This document shows positions 7,965 through 15,696 of a stretch of 34,590 bases of DNA, in pieces. The notes beneath the pieces were generated by a model. The model did no database searches. It worked only from the letters and a program-made list of their open reading frames with translations, and was not told the origin of the DNA. The translations under genes were made by a program, and so were the position numbers. This DNA comes from Clostridiales bacterium (GTDB lineage Bacteria > Bacillota > Clostridia > Christensenellales > Aristaeellaceae). The stretch's first letter is position 1; each line of letters opens with the position of its first letter. The stretch covers positions 1 through 34,590 of the forward strand of contig JALFVL010000006.1 in the NCBI GenBank assembly GCA_022787165.1, given 5' to 3'.

Positions 7965-7993
7965 ATTATATCAGCCTCATCTTCTGCTGTCAA
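7965..7993 (-). promoter_or_regulatory. Consensus sigma-A promoter of the small RNA
   Basis: On the minus strand TTGACA (7993-7988), a 17-base spacer and TATAAT (7970-7965): both hexamers are perfect, the strongest promoter in the window. Expected transcript start is near 7958. Confidence 0.9.
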
Positions 7994-8049
7994 CGTTTTT
8001 TTCCGTCCCCGTGTTCCCCGCGCACACAGATTCTGCGTCTCCCGGCCCT

Positions 8050-8664
8050 TCAGGCCTGCGGCGTCTCCTCCTGCATGGGCGGCGTGTCCCGCGGCTCCGG
8101 TGTCGTCACGGTGATTTGCCCGCCCTTTTCGGCGATTGTTGCGCCCACGGCCTCCTCGAAGAACGCCGCCGGCACATAGACCACGTCCCCGATCGTCGTC
8201 AGATATGGATCGACAGGCACGAGCAGGCCGTCCCGCTGCCAGGTGATCTGGCGCGCCGTATTGTCGCTGACCACCCAGGCAACCGTGATGCGGCTTTCCT
8301 CCCGCGTCAGGGAGATTGTCCGCTTCGTCTGCGTCTCCTCTTCAAGCGATTCGCTGTCCGCGTCATAGCCCAGCGCCTCAGCTGTCTCGACAAGCGGGAG
8401 CAGAAGCCGCCCCTGTTCCCGAATGGCGTCGGTTTCAAGCTCCTTTCCGCCTGCCGAGAGTGCTATCGGAACAGGGGACTCGTCCCCGGCCTCCGGCGAG
8501 GCGTTGGCCTGCGGCGATTCCTGCGCCGGCTGGGCCGTTTCCTGCTGATCGACCTGCGGGGTCGGCGTCGCCGCTGGCGTCGTCTGGGCCGTGCATCCCG
8601 TCATCGCCGCCGCGCCCGCGATCAGGCCCGCAGCAAGCAGCGCGCGTTTTCCGTGTCTGTTCAT
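8050..8664 (-). CDS. Lipoprotein with copper-amine-oxidase N-terminal-like stalk domain
   Basis: A 204-residue product with a lipoprotein signal peptide (MNRHGKRALLAAGLIAGAAA, then MTGC; lipid-bearing Cys24). A Gln/Thr/Pro/Ala-rich linker (about 25-70) leads to a domain resembling the 'stalk' or Cu_amine_oxidN1 repeat: GRLLLPLVETAEALGYDAD, then DPYLTTIGDVVYVPAAFFEEAVGATI. These domains occur on surface proteins of Clostridia, act as wall-binding or spacer modules, and have no enzymatic role that I can name. ATG 8664 is chosen because GAGGAGG precedes it and the lipobox falls in place; the frame is open much further upstream but codes nothing recognisable. It lies 250 bp after the hydrolase gene on the same strand. 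Confidence 0.82.
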   Translation of the reverse strand: MNRHGKRALLAAGLIAGAAAMTGCTAQTTPAATPTPQVDQQETAQPAQESPQANASPEAGDESPVPIALSAGGKELETDAIREQGRLLLPLVETAEALGYDADSESLEEETQTKRTISLTREESRITVAWVVSDNTARQITWQRDGLLVPVDPYLTTIGDVVYVPAAFFEEAVGATIAEKGGQITVTTPEPRDTPPMQEETPQA

Positions 8665-8780
8665 CTTTGTTTCCTCCTCAAACGCTCTTGGTGCGCGGCA
8701 AAGTCCGGCATTGGCTGTGCCTCCGACCGCCTGCCGCCCGGCCCGACGGCCGGCGGACGCGTTCTTTTTCGCGTTCGATA

Positions 8781-8798
8781 CAAAGCTTATGAGCTTTG
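8781..8798. promoter_or_regulatory. Perfect 7-bp inverted repeat upstream of the lipoprotein gene
   Basis: CAAAGCT-TATG-AGCTTTG, about 120 bp before the lipoprotein start, in the 250-bp gap between two minus genes. No T-tract follows on either strand, so an operator or RNA leader hairpin is likelier than a terminator. I see no clear promoter in this gap. Confidence 0.35.
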
Positions 8799-8914
8799 GC
8801 GCGGGTTTATGCACCGCTCTGCCACGGAAATATCCTTGCAGGGCAACAGTCTCGGCCACGGGGCTGGAGGAATTGAAGCCTTTCGTCGGCGAGGCCGCCG
8901 GCAGCATGCCGGTT

Positions 8915-10207
8915 TTATTCGGCCAGCCAGGCGGCGATGTCCTGCGCGACGCGCGCGTCCATCTGCTTGGGCGTCTGATACGCCGCCTGCGCGTTCAGGA
9001 TGGAATCCCCCTCGGAGGCGGGCATGAACAGATGGTTGAGGCCCGGATAGGTGATGTAGGTATAGCGTTCCCCGTCGCCCAGCTGCTCATGCCAGGCGTC
9101 AAAGGCCTCCTGCGGCACCTGGAAGTCTGCCTCGCCCCAGAGGAAAAGGAACGGCTTGCCGCTGTCCCTGGCCAGAGCAATCTCGTCAATTTGCGCCATG
9201 TGGCGCAGGTAGACCGCGCTGATGCCAAAGACAGACGTCGCCTTCGCCTCCTCGTCGCTCATATCCAAGAGCGTCTGCGCCAGCGCGCGCTGCGCGTCCA
9301 CCTGCGCCGTCAGCGCCTCCTGCTGCTCTTCGGGCAACTGGGCGATGATAGCCATGTTCTGCGCGCAGGAGATTTCCCAAAGCTGCCATGGCGTGCCCGC
9401 CAGCGCGACAGCGGCGTCAAACCCACAGGCCTGCGTCAGATACGGCGCGAGCATGCCGCCCTCACTGTGGCCGATGTATACGGCCTTTTTCGCGCCCGTC
9501 TCCTCGCGCAGCACGCGAAGCGCCTCCGCAACAGGCTGCGTGTATTCCTCGTCGATCGTCGCCACGGGCAGCTCCGGATGCGCATAGGTCACCTTGTCAA
9601 AGCGCAGCGTGCCGACGCCCAGTGCTGCGAGGTCGTATGCCAGATCACGCAGCGGCTTGTTTCCGCCGACCGTCTCGTCCATGTCGCTGGGGCCGGAGCC
9701 GTGAACGAGCACGGCATAGGGCGTCTGCGCGTCCGCGCTCTCGGGCAGGAGCAGCTCGCCGGAGAGCTCGCGCGCCGTCCCCGCAAAAAGCGTCACGGCG
9801 CGGGCCGTCACACCCTGGGGCAGCGCCCGCTCCTGCGCGGCAGCCGTCTGCTCCGGGCGAAGCATCAGGGCGCTGATGCGCCCGTCCCCGTCAAATGCGA
9901 CCACCATCGTCACGCTGCCATTTTCGCAGAGGATCGAGGCCGACGCGCTTGCGGATTCCTCATCCGCCCGCACATCTCCGATGCCCGTCACGCTGCCGAC
10001 CTGCGCCAGCACGGCGCCAAGGCCGCTTTCAAGCGTCTGCGCGTCCACCGCGGCGCGCATGGTGTCGTCAAACTGCCCGACAATCGCGTCGAATTCCCCG
10101 GCCAGCAAGGCCTCAAGCACGGCCTGCGCCCGCTCCTGCGTCCCCTCCGCCAGCGCGCCCGCACAGGCGAGCAGCAGCGCAAGGAGCGCCGCCATGATCC
10201 TTTTCAT
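8915..10207 (-). CDS. Secreted alpha/beta hydrolase with N-terminal DUF3887-like domain
   Basis: A 430-residue exported esterase-like enzyme. Signal peptide at 1-20 (cleavage after ALA). Residues ~22-115 resemble DUF3887, a small NTF2-like domain often placed before such hydrolases. The catalytic domain has the oxyanion loop HGSGPSD (169-175), the nucleophile elbow GHSEGG with Ser248, acid Asp361 in WGEADFQVP, and His392 in GLNHLF. The substrate is unknown; relatives are carboxylesterases or acyl-peptide-hydrolase-like. It follows the ABC-F gene by 24 bp on the same strand. The start ATG has AAAGG upstream. Confidence 0.85.
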   Translation of the reverse strand: MKRIMAALLALLLACAGALAEGTQERAQAVLEALLAGEFDAIVGQFDDTMRAAVDAQTLESGLGAVLAQVGSVTGIGDVRADEESASASASILCENGSVTMVVAFDGDGRISALMLRPEQTAAAQERALPQGVTARAVTLFAGTARELSGELLLPESADAQTPYAVLVHGSGPSDMDETVGGNKPLRDLAYDLAALGVGTLRFDKVTYAHPELPVATIDEEYTQPVAEALRVLREETGAKKAVYIGHSEGGMLAPYLTQACGFDAAVALAGTPWQLWEISCAQNMAIIAQLPEEQQEALTAQVDAQRALAQTLLDMSDEEAKATSVFGISAVYLRHMAQIDEIALARDSGKPFLFLWGEADFQVPQEAFDAWHEQLGDGERYTYITYPGLNHLFMPASEGDSILNAQAAYQTPKQMDARVAQDIAAWLAE

Positions 10208-10231
10208 GCCCTTTCCTCCGTTTCAGCATCA

Positions 10232-12028
10232 TCAGTTTGCCTTCTTCTGCGCCTCAATGCGTTCAGCCAGGTCAGTCAGGTAGAGCCATCGCTCCTCCGC
10301 CTCGGAAAGCAGCCGCTCGGTTTCCTCCTTCTCCTTCGCCAGCTCGGTCAGCTTCACAAAGTCGCTCGCATGGCGCTCGATTTGCACGTCGATGCTTTTG
10401 AGCTTTTCCTGAAGCTCCGCCATCCTCTGATCGATTGTCTCGTATTCGCGCTGCTCTTTGTAGCTCATGCGCAGCTCGCGCGGGCGCTCCCGGCGCGCGG
10501 CGGTCTGGCCGCCCTCCTGCCGGGGCTTTGCCGCCTCCTCCTTCGCCGCCTGGGCCTCCAGATAATCGGAGAAGGAGCAGACGTACTGCGTCAGCTTTCC
10601 ATCTCCGTCAAAGGCGAAGAGCCGCGAGGCCACGCGATCCAGGAACCAACGGTCGTGCGAGACGACGACCACTGCGCCCTCAAAGCCCTCGAGATAGCTT
10701 TCCAGAATCTCGAGCGTCGCGATATCCAGGTCGTTGGTCGGCTCGTCGAGCAGCAGCACGTTCGGCGAGGCCATCAGCACGCTCGCCAGATACAGCCGCC
10801 GCTTTTCGCCGCCCGACAGGCGCTCCACCGGCGTATACTGCACGTCCGGCGGGAAGAGAAACTGCTCGAGCATCTGGGAGGCCGAAAAGCGCCCGTCGGG
10901 CGTCTGCACGTATTCCGCGATGTCGCGCATGAAGTCGATCAGCCGCAGCTTGGGATCGACCTTCGGGAATTCCTGCGCAAAGAAGCCGACGCGCACCGTG
11001 TCGCCAATCGTCACGCGCCCCTCGTCCGGCAAAAGCTCCCCAGAGAGTAGCCGCAGCAGCGTCGTCTTGCCGCAGCCGTTTTCGCCGACCACTGCCATGC
11101 GTTCATCGCGCAGGATCGTGTAGGTGAAGCCGGAGAAGAGCTGTTTTCCACCCATCCGCTTGCCGGCGTTTTCGCATTCGATGATCTTGCGGCCCAGCCG
11201 CGCGCTTGTCGAGCCGAGGGTCAGCTTCGCCTCCGCCTGCGGGCCTTCGATGGCGCTCATCTCCTCAAAACGCTGGATGCGCGCCTTCTGCTTCGTGCTT
11301 CTGGCCTGCGCGCCCCGGCGGATCCACTCGAGCTCCCGCCGCAAAATGGCGCTGCGCTTGCGCGCCTGCGCGCTTTCCATATCCAGGCGCGCAGCCTTCT
11401 GCTCGAGATAGTAGGAGAAGTTTCCGTCGTGTAGATAGAGCTCTCCGCCGCTCAGCTCCGCGATGCGCGTGCAGACGCGGTCGAGGAAGTAGCGATCGTG
11501 CGTGACCATCATCAGCGCGCCACGGTAGGCCGCAAGCCGCCCTTCGAGCCAGGCGACGGTCCTGGCGTCGATGTGGTTGGTCGGCTCGTCGAGCAGCAGC
11601 AGATCGACGGGCCGAATCAGCGCCGCTGCCAGCGCGACGCGCTTCTTCTGCCCGCCCGAAAACGTGCGCACGTCACTTTCAAAGTCCGTGATGCCCAGCT
11701 GCGTCAGAAGTGCCTTCGCCTCGTAGGCATCCGGTGCGCCGACGTCCTTCGGGCTGTCCCAGAGCACCTGCTCGACGCTCGTTCGCGCCTCATCGTAGCG
11801 CGGCATCTGCGGCAGATAGGAGACGCGCAGACCATTTTTGCGCGTGACCGCGCCAGCGTCCGGCTCCTCCTGCCCGCAGAGCAGCTTGAGCAGCGTGGAC
11901 TTGCCCGTGCCGTTGATGCCGACCACGCCGATGCGGTCATGCTCGCCGATGTAGAGCGTCGCGTCGGTGATGAGCTTTTTGAGGGTATAGCTTTTTGCGA
12001 GGTGTTCCGCCGATAAAATCGCCGCCAT
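10232..12028 (-). CDS. ABC-F family ATPase (Uup/EttA-like)
   Basis: A 598-residue soluble protein with two ABC ATPase domains and no membrane segments. Domain 1: Walker A GINGTGKS (37-44), signature FSGGQKKR (123-130), Walker B LLLLDEPT (143-150). The inter-domain linker (about 205-285) is helical and charged, the P-site tRNA interaction motif of ribosome-acting ABC-F proteins. Domain 2: GENGCGKT (315-322), LSGGEKR (404-410), LLLDEPTND (425-433). The last ~70 residues form a coiled coil (EYETIDQRMAELQEKLKSID), which is typical of Uup. Such proteins act on stalled or early elongating ribosomes; a few give antibiotic resistance, which the sequence cannot decide. It lies 24 bp after the AAA ATPase gene. 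Confidence 0.9.
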   Translation of the reverse strand: MAAILSAEHLAKSYTLKKLITDATLYIGEHDRIGVVGINGTGKSTLLKLLCGQEEPDAGAVTRKNGLRVSYLPQMPRYDEARTSVEQVLWDSPKDVGAPDAYEAKALLTQLGITDFESDVRTFSGGQKKRVALAAALIRPVDLLLLDEPTNHIDARTVAWLEGRLAAYRGALMMVTHDRYFLDRVCTRIAELSGGELYLHDGNFSYYLEQKAARLDMESAQARKRSAILRRELEWIRRGAQARSTKQKARIQRFEEMSAIEGPQAEAKLTLGSTSARLGRKIIECENAGKRMGGKQLFSGFTYTILRDERMAVVGENGCGKTTLLRLLSGELLPDEGRVTIGDTVRVGFFAQEFPKVDPKLRLIDFMRDIAEYVQTPDGRFSASQMLEQFLFPPDVQYTPVERLSGGEKRRLYLASVLMASPNVLLLDEPTNDLDIATLEILESYLEGFEGAVVVVSHDRWFLDRVASRLFAFDGDGKLTQYVCSFSDYLEAQAAKEEAAKPRQEGGQTAARRERPRELRMSYKEQREYETIDQRMAELQEKLKSIDVQIERHASDFVKLTELAKEKEETERLLSEAEERWLYLTDLAERIEAQKKAN

Positions 12029-12052
12029 GTCTTCTCCTTGCGTCCCACCGCG

Positions 12053-13555
12053 TCACGCCTGCGGTGCGGCCTCGTTTTCCGCTGCCTTCCCGGCCTCATC
12101 CGCCGCCTCGGCCTCCTGCTGCTGCGCCTCTTCCTCCGCGCGCAGCGCCGCCTTTGCATCCGCCTGCGTGATCTGCTGGAGCATCTCCTTCGTGATCTCG
12201 CCCTCAAGGCCCGCAAGGCGGTTGGCCTGCTCCTGCACGAGCTTTTCGAGCGTGTTGCGCATGCCGCGCGCGTTGCCGAAGTCGAGCCTGTCGCCCAGCG
12301 TCATCGAGGCGAGCATGTCGCGCACGACCTGCTGCGCCTCTTCGTCGACGGCGTAGCCCTGGCGCTCCGCGTTCATTTCAAGAATCTGCATCAGCTCCTC
12401 GTCGGTATAGTCCGGGAAGTCGATGTACTTGTTGAAGCGGGAGATGAGACCCGGGTTGCTCGTCAGGAAGTCGTGCATCTCGTCGGTGTAGCCCGCGACG
12501 ATCACGACCAGGTCGTCCCGGTGATCCTCCATGAGCTTGACCAGCGTGTCGATGGCCTCGCGGCCAAAGTCATTTTCCATGCCCTTTCTGACAAGCGCGT
12601 AGGCCTCGTCAATGAAGAGGATGCCGCCCAGCGCGCTGTTGACGACCTCCGTCACCTTGCCCGCCGTCTGTCCAACGTAGCCGGCGACAAGGCCGCTGCG
12701 GTCCGTCTCGATGAGCTGCCCCTTGGAGAGGAAGCCGAGCTGCTTGTAAATCTTCGCGACAAGCCGCGCGACGGTCGTCTTGCCCGTGCCGGGGTTTCCG
12801 GTGAAGACCATGTGGAAGCTCATGTCCATGACCTTGAGGTCGTGCTCCCTGCGCATCTTGCGCACCTTGATCAGGTTGGTCAGCGTGCGCACCTCGCGCT
12901 TGACGCCGTCAAGGCCGATAAGTCCGTCCAGCTCGGCCATGAGCTCCTCGAGCGTCTGCTCCTTTTCCTCGGGCTTTTCCTGCTGCGCCGCCGCAGGCGC
13001 ATTCTGCGCGCCGCCTTCCGGCTCGTCGCGCTGCGTCTGCTCCTGCACGCCGGACTGGTGCCGGCCCGCCGCGCGCGACATCAGGAACGTGCGCAGGCTC
13101 CCGGCATAGGTCGTGATGAAGCTCAGCTCCCGGCCGGTCATGTCGCCGTCCGCGTCCGCCGCCGCGTAGAGCAGCTTGCTCACGCCGTCGACAAACTGCT
13201 GCGCGCTTTTCGTGCCGTCCTTGTCGTCCATCGCGACGCAGCAGCGCAGAAGCAGCGGCGTGCCCTCCGCAAAGGAGCGGTTTTTGAAGCCAATGTTGAG
13301 CGCCACCTCCGGGCTGGCCTTGCCAATGCTCAGCACATCCCGCGAGGGAATCTCCGCGATAAAGCGAAGCATGTCCCTGGAAACCGAACCGTTGGCCTGC
13401 GCCATCTTCAGCAGCAGCGCCTGGGTATACATGTCCAGAAACAGACGGATGTCGCTCGCGCCGACGCGCTGCCAGTTCCCGCTTTTGACCAGCAGGTCGC
13501 AGGCCTCCTCCATCTGCATGTAGGCCGCGTGGCCCTTCTTCATTTGCTCGTCCAT
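12053..13555 (-). CDS. AAA ATPase of the CbxX/SpoVK family
   Basis: About 500 residues. The N-terminal ~190 are helical with no recognised motif; a Gln/Glu/Ala-rich linker follows (~165-200). The AAA domain has Walker A FTGNPGTGKT (251-260), Walker B ILFIDEAYALV (312-322), VAGYTDEM (353-360) and the arginine-finger region NPGLISRF (367-374), all typical of CbxX/CfqX (Rubisco activase CbbX) and Bacillus SpoVK. SpoVK is needed for spore maturation; which role applies here is unknown. The C-terminal tail is Glu/Ala/Gln-rich. ATG 13555 is chosen because AAGGAG lies just upstream; an in-frame ATG at 13570 has none. A 7-bp G/C hairpin at 13571-13594 sits just before the start. Confidence 0.85.
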   Translation of the reverse strand: MDEQMKKGHAAYMQMEEACDLLVKSGNWQRVGASDIRLFLDMYTQALLLKMAQANGSVSRDMLRFIAEIPSRDVLSIGKASPEVALNIGFKNRSFAEGTPLLLRCCVAMDDKDGTKSAQQFVDGVSKLLYAAADADGDMTGRELSFITTYAGSLRTFLMSRAAGRHQSGVQEQTQRDEPEGGAQNAPAAAQQEKPEEKEQTLEELMAELDGLIGLDGVKREVRTLTNLIKVRKMRREHDLKVMDMSFHMVFTGNPGTGKTTVARLVAKIYKQLGFLSKGQLIETDRSGLVAGYVGQTAGKVTEVVNSALGGILFIDEAYALVRKGMENDFGREAIDTLVKLMEDHRDDLVVIVAGYTDEMHDFLTSNPGLISRFNKYIDFPDYTDEELMQILEMNAERQGYAVDEEAQQVVRDMLASMTLGDRLDFGNARGMRNTLEKLVQEQANRLAGLEGEITKEMLQQITQADAKAALRAEEEAQQQEAEAADEAGKAAENEAAPQA

Positions 13556-13603
13556 AGTTCTCCTTTCCATGCCGGCGCTCTTTCCACCGCCGGCCTTCCT
13601 CCC

Positions 13604-14899
13604 TTATCCCCTGCGGGCCAGCTTCCGCCGAACCCTTCCGACCATGCCCGCAAGCCGGTCAAGCTCCTCCCGCCTGAACAGGAACACATCCCGCAGCGGC
13701 ACCCGATAGGTTCTCAGGTAATAGAGCAGGAACATCCCGCCCGCCACCGTGTAGGAAACCACGGAGGAGAGCGCCGCGCCCATCTTGCCCCACAGCGGGA
13801 TCGTCACCAGGTTGCACAGGATGTTGACGACGACCGAGCCGGTCAGCATCCCCAGATAGACCATCTTTTTGCCCTGCGCCAGCAGCAGCGTGCCGATGAT
13901 CTTGAAATAGCTCATCGGGATGATGCCCGCGATGAGCATCACCGTCACCGGATACGCCGGCAGATACGGCGCGCCCGCGAGCAGATAGATCACCGGCCGC
14001 CCCAGCACGAGGATGCCCGCGATCATCAGCAGCGTCAGGTACAGGTTGACCTTCATGCTCATCGTGACCTCGCCGATCGCGTCATCCTTGGCCGTGCGCG
14101 AGAAGAGCACCTCGCGGAACGCATCCGGGATCAGCCAGCCGTATTCCGAGAGCGAGACGCCCAGCGTATAATAGCCGATTTCCGTGTCGCTGACGGCAAA
14201 CATGTAGCCCATCATCAGCGTGTCGACGCGGTAGTTGAGCGTCAACATCAGCGTCGTGAGCATCGAGATCAAGCCGAAGGGCACGATCTTGGCCGCAAAC
14301 CGCAGGTCTGCGCGCAGCGGATTGGGCAGGCGGCGCATTCTCAGCAGCGCAAAGACGATTGTGATCAGGTCGCCGACGATGATCAGCGCCAGCGCAACCA
14401 GAATCGTCCTGTCCATCGTGTAGAAGGCCAGGATCGTGATGACCGTGTTGGTGATGCGCGCGGTGAAGAAGATCACGTTCTTGAACTTGACGTCCTCCAC
14501 CATGATCATGAAGCTCAGCTGATTGGCCAGAACCTGAATCGGCGCGAGCAGGCAGACCGCCGTCAGCTCAAAGGACTCAAGCGCGACCGCGCCGAACACG
14601 CCGATGACCGTATAGGCGATGAACTGGAGCAGGAAGATGCGTAGGAATTTGTCGAGCACGTCCGGCTCCCCGAGCCGCTTGTAATAGGGATACGGCTGAT
14701 ACAGGCCGAAGTTCGCCGTCACGGCGACGATGGAAAGCATCGAGGAGATGCGCCCGAGCTGCCCCTTGAGCTCAGGGCCCAGAAAGCGGTTGGAGTAGCT
14801 CGAGGCGATCAGCCCGATCAAAACCGCCATGATCTTGGTGAAAATGGTAAACACATAATCGTTGTCCGTCAGCCGTCTGGCGAGGCTTCTGATGCGCAT
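13604..14899 (-). CDS. Flippase-like polysaccharide transporter (MOP superfamily)
   Basis: A 431-residue integral membrane protein with about 12 hydrophobic segments; the start resembles Wzx/RfbX (FTIFTKIMAVLIGLIASSYSNRFLGPELKGQLGR). MOP flippases move lipid-linked glycans across the membrane. No glycosyltransferase or polymerase is next to it, which is unusual, since Wzx genes normally lie in glycan clusters; the substrate therefore cannot be guessed. It has its own promoter and is the first gene of the minus-strand series running down to the lipoprotein. Purine-rich GAGAGGA lies ahead of the ATG. Confidence 0.82.
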   Translation of the reverse strand: MRIRSLARRLTDNDYVFTIFTKIMAVLIGLIASSYSNRFLGPELKGQLGRISSMLSIVAVTANFGLYQPYPYYKRLGEPDVLDKFLRIFLLQFIAYTVIGVFGAVALESFELTAVCLLAPIQVLANQLSFMIMVEDVKFKNVIFFTARITNTVITILAFYTMDRTILVALALIIVGDLITIVFALLRMRRLPNPLRADLRFAAKIVPFGLISMLTTLMLTLNYRVDTLMMGYMFAVSDTEIGYYTLGVSLSEYGWLIPDAFREVLFSRTAKDDAIGEVTMSMKVNLYLTLLMIAGILVLGRPVIYLLAGAPYLPAYPVTVMLIAGIIPMSYFKIIGTLLLAQGKKMVYLGMLTGSVVVNILCNLVTIPLWGKMGAALSSVVSYTVAGGMFLLYYLRTYRVPLRDVFLFRREELDRLAGMVGRVRRKLARRG

Positions 14900-14943
14900 G
14901 AAACCGTCCTCTCTTCCGATAAAGCCATAACTTTCTAGGATGT

Positions 14944-14972
14944 ATTATAGCGCGCCGCCCGGCAAATGGCAA
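14944..14972 (-). promoter_or_regulatory. Sigma-A-like promoter for the flippase gene
   Basis: On the minus strand TTGCCA (14972-14967), 17 bases, then a perfect TATAAT (14949-14944), 45 bp before the start. The rest of the 209-bp divergent gap (to 15108) holds no clear sigma-A promoter for the plus-strand gene. Confidence 0.8.
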
Positions 14973-15108
14973 TTCTTTTCCCCGAAGGTCAGAGAAATCG
15001 ACACAGCGCACACCCTCCCCCTGCGGCGCATAGCGTGTAGTGGAGCCCCGCCCCTGCAAGGCTGTGCTCAGACCTGTTTCTTCCCTTCGACTTCGGAGGT
15101 GCTCATAG

Positions 15109-15636
15109 ATGTCCTGTTCCAATCATCATTACGGCTGCCTGAACGGCTGCTCCGGCAGCTGCTTTGGCGGCTGCACATCCTCCTGCCCCTGGCCCGAGTG
15201 GATTCATCCGATCTGCTGCAACCAGACGCACCTGTGCTGCGCGGGCAGCGAGGACGGCGCCACCCTCGTCATCCATCAGATCGTCCTGGAGGCCTGCGGC
15301 GAGCAGAGCTGCACGCCCCGCACATTCAATATCCGCATCACCGGCCCGAGCTACCCCTGCGGCGAGATCTTCACGCTGCGTGCCGGCAGCTGCATCGAGC
15401 TCGACGAGCCGCTGGTCATCACCGGCCTGATCCCGGGCGATTACACCATCGAGCTGCTCTTCTCCTGCCCGCATCAATTCATCACCACGCTCACCGGCCC
15501 CGTCTGCGGCAACACCGTGCGTCTGACCGCCAACTGCCCGCCGACCGTCGTGACGATCGTCTGCCGTCGCCGCCTGTGCAGCCTGTGCCACGGCTTTGGC
15601 TGCGGCTGCTCCGCCTGCAATCTGTGCAGTCATTGA
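15109..15636 (+). CDS. Cysteine-rich protein with central beta-type domain, unknown function
   Basis: 175 residues with about 24 Cys. The N-terminal ~45 residues (CSNHHYGCLNGCSGSCFGGC then CCNQTHLCC) and the C-terminal ~25 (CRRRLCSLCHGFGCGCSACN) are dense in Cys and Gly; between them lies a beta-strand-rich segment with IRITGPSYPCGEIFTL and LVITGLIPGDYTIELL, which resembles a prealbumin-like or Cna-B-like sandwich. No signal peptide is seen. Spore-coat and exosporium proteins often combine dense Cys with such cores, and the neighbours (ypeB, sleB) act in germination, so a spore-surface role is a reasonable inference, not shown. GGAGGTG precedes the ATG. The base composition is like the surroundings. 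Confidence 0.8.
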   Translation: MSCSNHHYGCLNGCSGSCFGGCTSSCPWPEWIHPICCNQTHLCCAGSEDGATLVIHQIVLEACGEQSCTPRTFNIRITGPSYPCGEIFTLRAGSCIELDEPLVITGLIPGDYTIELLFSCPHQFITTLTGPVCGNTVRLTANCPPTVVTIVCRRRLCSLCHGFGCGCSACNLCSH

Positions 15637-15654
15637 CCCTGCCCAGCCGCAGAC

Positions 15655-15684
15655 AAGGGGAGATGCTCCGCGCATCTCCCCCCT
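15655..15684. terminator. Strong hairpin between convergent genes
   Basis: GGGGAGATGC (15657-15666) pairs with GCATCTCCCC (15672-15681) around a 5-base loop, between the ends of the cysteine-rich gene (plus) and ypeB (minus). Neither side has a good T-tract, so termination is possible but weak by the usual rule. Confidence 0.45.
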
Positions 15685-15696
15685 TCGTCATGCCGT

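Noticed and set aside
8591..11050. 819-codon plus-strand frame opposite the hydrolase and ABC-F genes
   Set aside because: Antisense to genes with complete catalytic motifs; its translation is low-complexity Arg/Leu/His.
12038..14644. 868-codon plus-strand frame opposite the AAA ATPase and flippase
   Set aside because: Same pattern of antisense shadow; the late part is an unnatural His/Asp/Gln/Arg mix.
15010..15108. Sigma-K-like promoter for the cysteine-rich gene (CATAGCGTG near 15028)
   Set aside because: Only part of the -10 pattern fits and the -35 AC is not placed convincingly; chance match is likely.
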